Shown: positions 1 through 9,038 of the stretch, one piece after another | How the letters are laid out: each line of letters starts with the position of its first letter | How positions within the stretch are numbered: the stretch's first letter is position 1 | Assembly (NCBI GenBank): GCA_963764685.1 | Contig: CAVXTT010000006.1 | Span: forward strand, 1-41,600 | DNA from: CAVXTT01 sp963764685 | GTDB taxonomy: Bacteria > Bacteroidota > Ignavibacteria > Ignavibacteriales > Ignavibacteriaceae | DNA: 41,600 nt | Reading direction: 5' to 3' | Position numbers and translations under genes: made by a program | The notes under the pieces: generated by a model | Databases searched by the model: none | Seen by the model: the letters and a program-made list of their open reading frames with translations, nothing else | What the model was told of the DNA's origin: nothing

Positions 1-320
1 ATCGGGGCATTATTTACCTGGAATCCCGGAGTTAATAAATATTGTTACTATAAATGCATAAAAATTTGGATAAAGAAGACTTAAAAAATACCTCCAGGGG
101 ATCTTCCTATGCAGAAAAGCCAGTAGAGTTTGTTCTAATAAGAAGGATTGATTTATAGTATAGGAAGAATCTGTCCGATTTATCCTATTATTCTATACTT
201 TTACTGAAACTCGAATTACAGTAGTGAAGCTTTATATTACATCCCTTGCATTTTCCTTTCCTAAAAGCTAATTTCCTATATTTCAATAATATTCATCCCA
301 ACCTATTAGCGGAGTAAACA
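1..320. other. Non-coding left edge upstream of acs
   Basis: No open reading frame with coding character is visible on either strand; stops are frequent in all frames. The stretch is AT-rich and ends in the ribosome binding site of the acetyl-CoA synthetase gene (GGAG at 311-314). I found no tRNA, no convincing terminator and no clear TAnnTTTG promoter box. It is probably the 5' leader and promoter region of acs. Confidence 0.6.
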
Positions 321-2210
321 ATGAAGGAAAATAATCTGCGAGGAGAAGTTTACTATCCAACCAAAGAAATTGTAAAGCACGGTATTGCTAAATGCGGGGA
401 AATATACCGCTTTGCTGAAGAAGATTATGAGGGTTTCTGGGCTAAGGAAGCAGAGAACCTTCATTGGTTCAAAAAATGGGATAAGGTGCTTGATGACTCG
501 AATAAACCCTTCTATAAATGGTTTACAGGCGGCAGAACAAATATTGCATATAACGCTGTGGACATTCACGTTAATAGTTATCGCCGCAATAAGCTTGCTT
601 TGATTTGGGAAGGGGAAAACGGGGAATTCCGTTCCCTGTCTTACTTTGCACTTAAGCGTGAGACCTGCCGCTTTGCAAATGTGTTGAAAAGTCTCGGTGT
701 AAGAAAAGGGGACAGGGTTACAATTTATATGGGACGGATTCCCGAACTTATGACTGCTATGCTTGCCTGTGCCAGGATCGGTGCAGTCCATTCAGTTGTG
801 TACGGCGGATTTTCTGTTGAAGCCCTGCACGAACGTCTTGAGGATAGTCAATCAAAAGTTTTAATTGTAGCCGACGGCGCATACCAGCGCGGCAAAGTTA
901 TTCAGCTGAAGCAAATAGCCGATGAGGCACTTCAGCGTGCCGCTACAGTTGAAAGCGTGCTTGTTGTAAAAAGGACAGGTGAGCAGATTTTTATGGAAGC
1001 AGGACGCGATATGTGGTACCACGAGCTGATGGCTCTGCCCATTGCCGGCAATTCCTGCCATATGGAACATATGGATGCTGAGGATCCATTATTCCTTTTA
1101 TATACTTCGGGTACAACAGGAAAGCCGAAAGCAATACTCCATACCCATGGCGGCTACATGGTGGGGGTATATTCAACTCTTAAATATGTATTCGATATTC
1201 ACGAAGAGGACAGGTACTGGTGTGCAGCCGACCCCGGCTGGATAACCGGTCATAGTTATATTGTTTATGGTCCACTGCTTAACGGAGCAACTTCATTTAT
1301 GTATGAGGGGGCTCCTACTCATCCCTACCCGAACAGATGGTGGCAGCTTATTGAGAAGTATGGTATAAATATTTTGTATACGGCTCCTACTGCAATAAGA
1401 GGTTTGATGCGTTACGGGGAGGCCTGGCCTAACCGGCACGATCTTTCATCTTTAAGGCTCCTCGGCAGTGTTGGCGAACCAATAAATCCTGAAGCATGGA
1501 AATGGTACCATAGAGTAATCGGAAAAGAAAAATGTCCGATTATGGATACCTGGTGGCAAACTGAAACGGGAATGTTTATGATTACCCCGATGCCCTGCGT
1601 TCCTTTGAAACCTGGTTCGGGTACGAAGCCTTTCCCGGGATTGAAAATGGATATATTGGATGAAAATGGGAATCCGGTGAAGGATAATGAGGAAGGATAT
1701 CTTATTATCAGGAATCCGTGGCCTGCTATGATTAGAACAATTTATAACGATCCCGATAGATATGTTAATCAATACTGGAGCCGCTTTCCGGGTGTATATA
1801 TGACCGGAGATTCTGCACGGAGAGATGAGGACGGCTATTACTGGATAATTGGACGCGTTGATGATGTAATTAAAGTTTCAGGCTACCGCCTGGGTACTGC
1901 TGAAATTGAAAGTGCACTGGTAAGTCATCACGCTGTTGCTGAAGCAGCTGCCATAGGTCTGCCGCACGATATTAAAGGGCACGCAATTTATGCTTATGTA
2001 ATTCTTAAATCAGGTTTCAAGAATGAGGACGGACTGATCGAAGAATTAAGACAGCACGTGGGACACGAAGTAGGGCCTATAGCAAAACCGGAACATATAG
2101 AGATTGTTGAGTCTCTGCCAAAGACAAGAAGCGGAAAAATTATGAGGCGTGTGTTGAAGGCAAAGGCTTTAGGACAGGATCCCGGGAATCTGAGTACACT
2201 TGAAGAGTGA
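321..2210 (+). CDS. acs: Acetyl-CoA synthetase (acetate--CoA ligase, AMP-forming)
   Basis: Cytoplasmic enzyme that activates acetate with ATP and CoA to acetyl-CoA, by way of acetyl-AMP. The 629-residue product has the full ANL-superfamily set: the P-loop YTSGTTGKPK at residues 261-270, WWQTETG at 411-417, the hinge region GRVDDVIKVSGYR at 511-523, and the C-terminal PKTRSGK at 600-606. K606 is the catalytic lysine that protein acetylases modify in this family. Length is slightly under the 650 residues of the E. coli enzyme. The ATG at 321 follows a GGAG at 311-314. The gene appears to be transcribed alone: 110 bases separate it from pyrK, and nothing precedes it on the same strand within the window. 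With citrate synthase and SucD nearby it would feed acetate carbon into the TCA cycle. The WWQTETG motif and length favour acetate over longer acyl substrates, but this is not tested. Confidence 0.95.
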   Translation: MKENNLRGEVYYPTKEIVKHGIAKCGEIYRFAEEDYEGFWAKEAENLHWFKKWDKVLDDSNKPFYKWFTGGRTNIAYNAVDIHVNSYRRNKLALIWEGENGEFRSLSYFALKRETCRFANVLKSLGVRKGDRVTIYMGRIPELMTAMLACARIGAVHSVVYGGFSVEALHERLEDSQSKVLIVADGAYQRGKVIQLKQIADEALQRAATVESVLVVKRTGEQIFMEAGRDMWYHELMALPIAGNSCHMEHMDAEDPLFLLYTSGTTGKPKAILHTHGGYMVGVYSTLKYVFDIHEEDRYWCAADPGWITGHSYIVYGPLLNGATSFMYEGAPTHPYPNRWWQLIEKYGINILYTAPTAIRGLMRYGEAWPNRHDLSSLRLLGSVGEPINPEAWKWYHRVIGKEKCPIMDTWWQTETGMFMITPMPCVPLKPGSGTKPFPGLKMDILDENGNPVKDNEEGYLIIRNPWPAMIRTIYNDPDRYVNQYWSRFPGVYMTGDSARRDEDGYYWIIGRVDDVIKVSGYRLGTAEIESALVSHHAVAEAAAIGLPHDIKGHAIYAYVILKSGFKNEDGLIEELRQHVGHEVGPIAKPEHIEIVESLPKTRSGKIMRRVLKAKALGQDPGNLSTLEE

Positions 2211-2320
2211 AACATACCGGCGTCGGTGTGCGCCCATCTATTATCCGTATCTGATGGTTTTTTCCTTCGGTCAAATTCTGTTATTTTTCTATATCTACTA
2301 TAATATTTTTAGGTTATATA

Positions 2321-3082
2321 TTGTTTATTGCTGATGCGCCGGTTGAGAAAGTAATAAAACTTGAAAACGATATCTATATATTAAAACTTCATTGCCCCAG
2401 AATTGCTTCCCAAACCCATCCCGGTGAATTTGTAAATGTAAAAGTATCCGATTCTATTTACCCGTTACTGCGTAGACCTTTTAGTATCTGCGATGTGGAA
2501 GGTGATTCCTTTTACCTGATGTTTAATATTTTCGGGGAAGGGACGAAAATGCTGGCGGGCAAAAAACCGGGAGATGCTCTTGATATATTGGGTCCTCTTG
2601 GTAAGGGCTTCAATATTGATGATAATTTTGATACTGCAGTAATTGCAGCTGGAGGTCTGGGTGCAGCACCATTTCCTTTCCTAACAAGATTATTAAAAGA
2701 TAAGAAAAATATTATAAGCTTTATCGGTGGAAGAACAGAAAAAGATGTTATTACGTACAATCTGCTGAATGTACACACAGCAACAGATGACGGCTCAGCA
2801 GGATTTAAGGGAAATGTTATAGATCTTCTTGAACAAAATATCGGTCTGCTGAAAAAAGGGAAAATAAAAATATTTGGCTGCGGTCCGAATGCAATGCTGA
2901 GAGCTTTAAAAGAATTTGCCTTGAAATATGATTTCAATTGTGAGGTTTCTACTGAGTGTGCAATGGCGTGCGGATTCGGGATATGCCAGGGGTGTCCTGT
3001 TGAATCAACTGCTCATCCTGATAAATACCTGCTTGTATGTAAAGACGGGCCGGTTTTTAATATAAAGGATGTGGTAATATGA
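2321..3082 (+). CDS. pyrK: Dihydroorotate dehydrogenase electron-transfer subunit
   Basis: PyrK passes electrons from PyrD through FAD and a 2Fe-2S cluster to NAD+. The 253-residue product shows the ferredoxin-reductase fold: the FAD-binding RPFS at 52-55, the glycine-rich GGLGAAPF at 111-118 for NAD(P) binding, and the cluster ligands C217, C222, C225 and C240 in the typical MACGxGxCxxC...C arrangement. No ATG is available at the right place, so the start is taken as TTG at 2321, which gives a normal PyrK N-terminus (MFIADAPV); the ribosome binding site before it is weak. It overlaps pyrD by four bases (ATGA), so the two subunits are probably translationally coupled. Its presence means the organism uses the class 1B, NAD+-linked dihydroorotate dehydrogenase. 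Confidence 0.9.
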   Translation: MFIADAPVEKVIKLENDIYILKLHCPRIASQTHPGEFVNVKVSDSIYPLLRRPFSICDVEGDSFYLMFNIFGEGTKMLAGKKPGDALDILGPLGKGFNIDDNFDTAVIAAGGLGAAPFPFLTRLLKDKKNIISFIGGRTEKDVITYNLLNVHTATDDGSAGFKGNVIDLLEQNIGLLKKGKIKIFGCGPNAMLRALKEFALKYDFNCEVSTECAMACGFGICQGCPVESTAHPDKYLLVCKDGPVFNIKDVVI

Positions 3083-3996
3083 AAAAGCCCGATCTGTCTA
3101 TAACCATCGGTGCACTTAAATTAAGAAATCCGGTAATGCTTGCCTCCGGTACCGTCGGATACGGTAATGAAATATCTGATTTTGTAAATTTAAATAATAT
3201 TGGGGCAATAGTTACAAAATCCTTGAGTCTGAAACCGAGAAAGGGAAATCCGCCGCAGCGGATCGTCGAGACCCCTGCCGGTATGTTGAATGCGATTGGT
3301 CTTGCAAATGTTGGTGTGGATGAGTTTCTTAAAGAAAAAATTCCATTCCTGGTAAAATATGATGTGCCGCTGGTTTGCAATATTGCCGCCAGCAGTGTTG
3401 AGGAATATGTTGAATGTACAAGGATACTTACAAGTGAAGAATCAATAAAAGCTTTTGAGATAAATGTATCCTGTCCAAATGTTAAAGAGGGGGGACTTCA
3501 GTTCGGAAACGATATTAAAGCTGTCGGAAATATAACATCTAAGGTTAAGGCAGTAACCAATAAGCCTGTAATTATAAAGCTATCCCCTAATGTGTCGTAT
3601 ATTGCAGAGTTTGCACGCGTTGTTAAGGAAGAAGGGGGAGATGCGGTATCGGCAATAAATACCCTGGTAGGGACAGCTTTTAACATTTTTACCCGCAAGC
3701 CGAAAATATATAATGTAAACGGCGGGTTATCGGGTCCGGCAATTAAGCCTGTTGCTCTGGCGAAGGTATTGGAGATTAAAAGAAAGGTAAATATTCCGAT
3801 AATTGGAATCGGTGGAATAATGAACTGGAAAGATGTTGTGGAGTTTATGATTGTTGGTGCATCTGCGGTGCAGTTAGGTACCGTGAACTTCATAAATCCC
3901 GCTGCTGCGGATGAGATCATTAAAGAACTTGAAGCATATTGTATAAAATTCAGCATCGGAAAACTGGCGGAACTGACAGGATCATACATTCTTTAA
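3079..3996 (+). CDS. pyrD: Dihydroorotate dehydrogenase B, catalytic subunit
   Basis: FMN enzyme that oxidises dihydroorotate to orotate in pyrimidine synthesis. The 305 residues match the class 1B family in length. Visible motifs are SGTVGYG near the N-terminus, NVSCPNVKEGG with the catalytic cysteine C132 (class 1 enzymes use Cys, class 2 Ser), NTLVGTA, and the FMN phosphate-binding GIGGI followed by GASAVQLGT near the C-terminus. The ATG overlaps the pyrK stop by four bases, and folC follows after one base, so pyrK-pyrD-folC read as one transcription unit. Pairing with PyrK makes the class 1B assignment firm. Confidence 0.95.
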   Translation: MKKPDLSITIGALKLRNPVMLASGTVGYGNEISDFVNLNNIGAIVTKSLSLKPRKGNPPQRIVETPAGMLNAIGLANVGVDEFLKEKIPFLVKYDVPLVCNIAASSVEEYVECTRILTSEESIKAFEINVSCPNVKEGGLQFGNDIKAVGNITSKVKAVTNKPVIIKLSPNVSYIAEFARVVKEEGGDAVSAINTLVGTAFNIFTRKPKIYNVNGGLSGPAIKPVALAKVLEIKRKVNIPIIGIGGIMNWKDVVEFMIVGASAVQLGTVNFINPAAADEIIKELEAYCIKFSIGKLAELTGSYIL

Positions 3997-3997
3997 T

Positions 3998-5263
3998 ATG
4001 AATTTAGAACAGTCACTTGAGAAATTGTTTTCCCTCCATAACAGGGGCATAAAGCTCGGGCTGGATAATGTCATAAATTTTCTTCAGCTGATAGGGAATC
4101 CCCATTTAAAACTGAAGACCTTACATATTGCGGGATCAAACGGGAAGGGGAGTACTTCTGCGTTTATCGCGAGTATTCTCCAGGAGATGAAATATAGGAC
4201 AGGACTTTATACTTCCCCTCATTTTGTCCGTTTCAATGAAAGAATAAAAATTAATGGGGAAGAAGTTGATAATGAATATGTCGCCGGTTTTATAAATATG
4301 TGGAATGATTACATAGATGAACATAAGTTGACCTTTTTTGAGGTAACCACTGCGATGGCATTCCAGTATTTCAAGGAGATGAAAGTTGATTATGCGGTTA
4401 TTGAAACAGGACTGGGGGGCAGGCTTGATGCCACAAATGTACTTCCGAAACCGCTGGCGGTGATTATAACTTCAGTTAGTCTTGAGCACACCAATATTCT
4501 TGGGACCACAATTAAGGAAATAGCTGCTGAGAAGGGGGGCATCATAAAAAAAGGTTCGAAAGTATTTACAGGTAAACTTCCGCCGGAAGCAGATGAAGTG
4601 ATAAACCGGAAATGTATTGACACGGGAAGCAAACTTTACAGGATCGCCGATTATATAAACGAGAAACCTGGTTCGGTAGACCTTTACACGGAAGAAATAG
4701 AACTGGATGACTGGTCAATGCCGTTAAGGGGTGATTATCAGAAATTGAATGCAGCCTTGGCTGGGCTGGCGATTGTTAAGGTCTTCGGAATTGATGACTA
4801 CAATATTATTTCAACCGGCATTAAAGATGTAATTAAAAATACAGGTATTCAGGGAAGATATGAGTATTTTAATCAAAGTCCGGATATTATACTGGATTCT
4901 GCACATAACCCTGAAAGCATCAGGAATTTTTTATCCGAGTTCAATAAATCAAAAAGTAAGTATAAAGGAAGAAAACTTCTGTTTTCTGCCCTGGATGACA
5001 AGGCTGTAAAACAAATGTTGCATATGCTGAAAGACGCTTTCTCAGAAATACATATTACGGAGCTGAAAATGGAGCGGGCCTGTAAATTAGAGGATCTGAT
5101 CGATATATGCCGTTCTGAGGGTATTTCTCCCATTATTGAAGAGGATCCGGTCTCTTTCGTAAGTGCTTTTACTTCATCCGGCACCAGGGATTGTCTTGTT
5201 GTGGCTGGCAGTATGTATTTAGTGGGCGAAATTAAATCTTCACTGCAAAATAAAAATGCTTGA
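3998..5263 (+). CDS. folC: Folylpolyglutamate synthase / dihydrofolate synthase
   Basis: Mur-ligase family enzyme that adds glutamate to dihydropteroate and/or folates with ATP. The 421-residue protein has the P-loop AGSNGKGST at 45-53, the folate-loop sequence TSPHFVRFNERI, ETGLGGRLDATN (Mg/ATP binding), SLEHTNILGTT, and the C-terminal-domain motif DSAHNPES. The ATG lies two bases after the pyrD stop, so it is likely co-transcribed with pyrK and pyrD. Sequence alone does not show whether it has both activities or only one; I saw no separate folC in the window. Confidence 0.93.
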   Translation: MNLEQSLEKLFSLHNRGIKLGLDNVINFLQLIGNPHLKLKTLHIAGSNGKGSTSAFIASILQEMKYRTGLYTSPHFVRFNERIKINGEEVDNEYVAGFINMWNDYIDEHKLTFFEVTTAMAFQYFKEMKVDYAVIETGLGGRLDATNVLPKPLAVIITSVSLEHTNILGTTIKEIAAEKGGIIKKGSKVFTGKLPPEADEVINRKCIDTGSKLYRIADYINEKPGSVDLYTEEIELDDWSMPLRGDYQKLNAALAGLAIVKVFGIDDYNIISTGIKDVIKNTGIQGRYEYFNQSPDIILDSAHNPESIRNFLSEFNKSKSKYKGRKLLFSALDDKAVKQMLHMLKDAFSEIHITELKMERACKLEDLIDICRSEGISPIIEEDPVSFVSAFTSSGTRDCLVVAGSMYLVGEIKSSLQNKNA

Positions 5264-5439
5264 CATTTTTTTAGATATACAGTAAGTTTCGAATGAGCCT
5301 CTTGTACCTTTCAACAAGTAATTCAAATGGTAACCTCGTAATCATATCCGGAATATTAAATTTTTGAAAGAACTTGTTCTAATTTATTTCTTAATTTTAT
5401 TTTATTTCATTTTCCAAAACAACAGTTAGGGTTTTCGCA

Positions 5440-6693
5440 ATGCCAATGGATATTTCTGAACTCAAGTCAAAAAAAATAGTGGAGTTAAACTCTATAGCTA
5501 AGGATCTTAATATCCAGGGTTATAGTGATTTGAGGAAACAAGAATTAATATTTAAGATTCTTGAAGCACAAACTGCGAAGGACGGATTAACATTTTCCAA
5601 GGGAGTGCTGGAAGTACTGCCCGATGGTTATGGATTCCTCCGTTCTTCTGACTACAACTATCTCCCTTCACCCGATGATATATATGTTTCCCCCTCCCAG
5701 ATCAAAAAATTCAGCTTAAGGACCGGAGACTTTGTAAGCGGGCAGGTAAGACCACCTAAAGAAGGCGAAAGATTTTTCGCGCTTCTGAGAGTGGAAGCTG
5801 TAAACGGGCAGGACCCGGAAGCAATAAGAGGGAGAACACTTTTTGATAACCTTACCCCGGTATATCCTACAAAGAAAATAGTGCTTGAATCGGCACCGGG
5901 AGAATATTCGGTAAGGATTATGGATCTTCTGGCACCTATCGGAAAAGGGCAGAGAGGTCTTATTGTATCACCCCCTAAGAGCGGTAAAACAATTCTTCTT
6001 CAAAAAATAGCTAATTCCATCACAAGGAATCATCCCGAAATAAAGATGATTATCCTCCTTATCGATGAACGCCCCGAAGAAGTAACGGATATGGAGAGAT
6101 CAGTTAAGGCGGAAGTTATAAGCTCCACATTTGACGAACCTGCAGAAAGACACGTACAGGTTGCAGATATGGTTATCGAAAAAGCTAAAAGACTTGTTGA
6201 GGCAAAAGAAGATGTTGTAATTCTGCTTGACAGTATAACAAGGCTGGCCCGTGCACATAACATTGTAGTTCCTCACAGTGGAAGAATATTATCCGGAGGT
6301 GTTGACTCCAATGCACTTCATAAACCGAAAAGATTTTTTGGTGCTGCAAGAAACACCGAAGACGGAGGAAGTCTCACAATTATTGCAACTGCCCTGATCG
6401 ATACGGGCAGCCGTATGGATGACGTTATCTTTGAAGAGTTCAAGGGAACGGGTAATATGGAACTTGTTCTGAACCGTGACCTTAGCGACAGGAGGATATT
6501 CCCGGCTATTGACGTTAACCGGTCGGGAACCAGAAGGGAAGACCTCTTATTGAAGGAGGATGATCTTCAGAAGATCTGGATCCTCAGAAAAATACTGAGT
6601 GACTTCTCCCCTGTTGAAGCTATGGAATTCCTGCTTGATAAGATCAGGGGGACTAAGAACAACAAGGACTTTCTTAATAATATGAACAGCTGA
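5440..6693 (+). CDS. rho: Transcription termination factor Rho
   Basis: Hexameric RNA helicase that ends transcription at untranslated RNA. The 417 residues are typical of the short form, with no long N-terminal insertion. Domain order: a Rho N domain (about 5-45), a cold-shock-like RNA-binding domain with GYGFLR (about 50-120), and the RecA-like ATPase with Walker A PPKSGKT at 178-184, the ERPEEV catalytic glutamate region, the LLDSITRLAR Walker B region, the Q loop GGVDSNALHKPKRF and the R loop GTGNMEL. Two ATGs are possible (5440 and 5446); I took the first. A 176-base AT-rich region lies upstream and a strong intrinsic terminator (6710-6735) follows, so rho seems to be its own unit. Confidence 0.97.
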   Translation: MPMDISELKSKKIVELNSIAKDLNIQGYSDLRKQELIFKILEAQTAKDGLTFSKGVLEVLPDGYGFLRSSDYNYLPSPDDIYVSPSQIKKFSLRTGDFVSGQVRPPKEGERFFALLRVEAVNGQDPEAIRGRTLFDNLTPVYPTKKIVLESAPGEYSVRIMDLLAPIGKGQRGLIVSPPKSGKTILLQKIANSITRNHPEIKMIILLIDERPEEVTDMERSVKAEVISSTFDEPAERHVQVADMVIEKAKRLVEAKEDVVILLDSITRLARAHNIVVPHSGRILSGGVDSNALHKPKRFFGAARNTEDGGSLTIIATALIDTGSRMDDVIFEEFKGTGNMELVLNRDLSDRRIFPAIDVNRSGTRREDLLLKEDDLQKIWILRKILSDFSPVEAMEFLLDKIRGTKNNKDFLNNMNS

Positions 6694-6709
6694 TTAGGTT
6701 TATAACCAG

Positions 6710-6735
6710 AAGGGATCAGAAATGATCCCTTTTTT
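6710..6735 (+). terminator. Intrinsic terminator of rho
   Basis: Nine-base-pair stem, AAGGGATCA (6710-6718) with TGATCCCTT (6723-6731), closed by a GAAA tetraloop and running into six Ts at 6730-6735. It starts 16 bases after the rho stop codon and separates rho from the GWxTD gene. Confidence 0.9.
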
Positions 6736-6752
6736 ATTGATATGATTTACTG

Positions 6753-6783
6753 TTGAACAAATTAGAATTGATTTTTAGGTTTG
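6753..6783 (+). promoter_or_regulatory. Candidate Bacteroidota-type promoter for the GWxTD-pdxA-ftsE unit
   Basis: TTG at 6753-6755, 20 bases, then TAGGTTTG at 6776-6783, which fits the TTTG/TTG...TAnnTTTG consensus known from Bacteroidota primary sigma factors. It sits just after the rho terminator and 20 bases before the ATG of the next gene, which leaves only a short leader. Such short motifs occur by chance, so the call rests on position as much as on sequence. Confidence 0.4.
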
Positions 6784-6803
6784 ATAATAAAAAAGAATTG
6801 TAA

Positions 6804-8033
6804 ATGAGATTTATATTTTTTTATCTCCTGCTGTGCACATCACTGATCTTTTCTCAAACCGGTCAGGTTATGCATGAGATTCATTTCCTGCCTGGAGAAA
6901 AAAATTACGATTTATATTATTCTTTCAGAATACCTTATAACAGGCTGGTTTTTGAAAAAACAGCAAAAGGTTTTTCAGCGGAGTATGAGGTGATGATTGA
7001 ATTATCTGACTCGGGTGGTGCTGTTATCCAAAGACGTATTGAAGATAAAATTGTATCTGTATCGTCATTTGAAGAAACAAGCGGTGAAGATGGCTACTCC
7101 GAGGGACTCCTTTATTTTAATGTGCCGGGAATTAAAATTAAGCTCAATGCTGTATTTACCGACCGGAAAAGTGAAAAGGAAGCACGCCTCCCGGAAAGAG
7201 ATATATTGCCTGCCGGTGCAGATGGAATTCCATTCATGCCGCCATTAATAATATATTCAGACAAAGTTTCCTGTAATGACGAAATGATGTTCAGGCTGGC
7301 TAATTTTGAAGGTAATATACCCTTTGCCGAAGAACCCTTTGATATTATTCTTCCCGTAACCGACAAATCTGTTACTGAGATTCAGGTTGAAGTGAGCAGG
7401 GGAGACTCTGTCTATTGGAGTGGTTCTGTTACTAAAAAGATTGATGGGAAAATAAATCTTTATGACTGCGGATCTGTAGGGGTTGGTATTCAGGATGAAG
7501 ACCCCGCAGTTTCTTATTTCCTGGTAGAGGGTTTGTCAGGGCTTCTGCCTGAAGGTACATATTCCTTGAAACTTGCGGATAAAAGTAAGAAGAGTAATTT
7601 TTTTGAGATAACAGTTAAATGGTATAACCGTCCTGTTTCGTTGTCCGACCCGGAGTATGCTATTCTTTCTTTAAAGTATATTGAGGAGGAAAGTAAAGTG
7701 CAGGCTCTTACGGAAGGCAGCAGTTCTGAATACAGGAAAGCACTTACGGAACACTGGCGTAAATCAGATCCTACTCCGGGAACTATGTTTAACCCATTAA
7801 TGGATGAATACTACCGGAGGATTGATTATGCGGCAAAGAATTTCTCATCGCTGAAAGAGGATGGGGTGACTTCCGACCGGGGAAGAATATTTATTAAATA
7901 CGGCAAACCTGTAAAAATAGAAAGATCATATACTGTGAACGGTCAGGCTTTGGAAACCTGGTTATACGAGAAAAATAAATTTATCTTTGTAGATGCAAAA
8001 GGAACAGGTGAATTCCTGCTGATCGAAGGATGA
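6804..8033 (+). CDS. Secreted GWxTD-domain protein
   Basis: Function unknown. The first 18 or so residues (MRFIFFYLLLCTSLIFSQ) form a Sec signal peptide, so the 409-residue product is exported. The middle is beta-rich. The C-terminal 110 residues match the GWxTD domain found in Bacteroidota, Ignavibacteria and Acidobacteria: a WRKSDPTPGT-like segment, MDEYYRRIDYA, then TSDRGRIFIKYGKP. The family's name motif is altered here: the position of GWxTD reads GVTSD, so the usual tryptophan is missing. Its stop overlaps the pdxA start by four bases (ATGA), which suggests translational coupling with an unrelated cytoplasmic enzyme. The start is supported by the signal peptide beginning right at the ATG. 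Confidence 0.82.
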   Translation: MRFIFFYLLLCTSLIFSQTGQVMHEIHFLPGEKNYDLYYSFRIPYNRLVFEKTAKGFSAEYEVMIELSDSGGAVIQRRIEDKIVSVSSFEETSGEDGYSEGLLYFNVPGIKIKLNAVFTDRKSEKEARLPERDILPAGADGIPFMPPLIIYSDKVSCNDEMMFRLANFEGNIPFAEEPFDIILPVTDKSVTEIQVEVSRGDSVYWSGSVTKKIDGKINLYDCGSVGVGIQDEDPAVSYFLVEGLSGLLPEGTYSLKLADKSKKSNFFEITVKWYNRPVSLSDPEYAILSLKYIEEESKVQALTEGSSSEYRKALTEHWRKSDPTPGTMFNPLMDEYYRRIDYAAKNFSSLKEDGVTSDRGRIFIKYGKPVKIERSYTVNGQALETWLYEKNKFIFVDAKGTGEFLLIEG

Positions 8034-9038
8034 AAAAATTCATTTTTACTTGTGGTGACGTTAATGGTATTGGTCCCGAAATTGTCGTTAAATCACTCAA
8101 CACAATTTTCGGTAAAGACAGTAATAATGGATATTATTTCATCTGCCCCGCTAATATATTTAAAAAAGTAATTAAGCTGGTAAAGCCCCGTTTCAATTTT
8201 ATTATCTCAACCGACTATCACAGATCAGAACCGGGGACGGTTACAGTAATAAATCCCGGTAACATTAAAATTTCAGAGGGGAAGCCGACAGTGACTTCCG
8301 GAAAATGTGCATATGAAACTATTGAACTGTCCTTTGCTCTTCTTAAAAATCAGATTGCCGATGCCGTAATTACTGCTCCCGTTTCCAAGAATGCACTTAA
8401 ATTAGCCGGAGTTCAGTATCCCGGACATACGGAAATGTTTGCAGATTGGTGCGGAACTTCTGATTATGCAATGAGCTTCTTTTCACCTTCAATGAATTGT
8501 GCATTATCCAGTATTCATATACCGATAAAAGAGATTTCAGGTTCGTTAACTTACCGGAAACTTAAGAAGCGTCCTAAATGTTCTGATAAGTACACTTCAA
8601 TATGATCTTAATATTGTAAAGCCTTCAATCGCTGTACTGGGTTTAAATCCGCACAGTGGAGAGAACGGATTGATTGGAAATGAAGAGACAAAGATTATTG
8701 ATCCCTTAATTAATGAAGATGCATTTAAACCCTATTGCCAGGGACCTTATAGTGCCGATGCATTCTTTGCGAAAAGAGAGTATAAAAATTTTGATATGGT
8801 ATTGGGGATGTATCACGACCAGGTTCTGATTCCCTTTAAGATGCTGAATTTTGACAGGGGAGTAAATTACACAGCAGGGCTCCCGGTAATAAGAACTTCA
8901 CCCGATCACGGTACAGCATTCGACATCGCCTGGAAAAATGCTGCATCAGCATCAAGCATGGTAGATGCGTATAAATTTGCCGATAAGGTAATAACTAACC
9001 GCAGAAAGAATGCCGGGAGCAGAAAAAAAAATTTATAA
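8030..9038 (+). CDS. pdxA: 4-hydroxythreonine-4-phosphate dehydrogenase, one frameshift
   Basis: PdxA oxidises 4-phosphohydroxy-L-threonine in pyridoxal phosphate synthesis. The first part (8030 to about 8565) has GDVNGIGPEI, APVSKNAL and the metal-binding GHTE; the second part (from about 8571, another frame) has GLNPHSGENG, the metal-binding YHDQ and SPDHGTAFDIA. The frame changes within CTTAAGAAGC (8561-8570): one extra A is enough, and removing it gives the expected LRSVLNVL and a 335-residue protein, the normal family length. All metal and substrate residues survive, so the gene is either functional with a sequencing error or only recently broken. It overlaps the GWxTD gene by four bases and the following methyltransferase by 29. 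Confidence 0.88.

Noticed and set aside
3498..3989. Long minus-strand open frame opposite pyrD, and similar frames opposite other genes
   Set aside because: They mirror well-conserved genes, lack ribosome binding sites and resemble no family; they are shadows of the coding strand.
5264..5439. Structured regulatory leader of rho
   Set aside because: Only short inverted pairs such as CTTGT/ACAAG are seen in this AT-rich gap, no more than expected by chance.
8561..8570. Programmed ribosomal frameshift in pdxA
   Set aside because: CTTAAGAAGC is not a known slippery heptamer, no pseudoknot is apparent, and PdxA is not known to need frameshifting. A single base error explains it.
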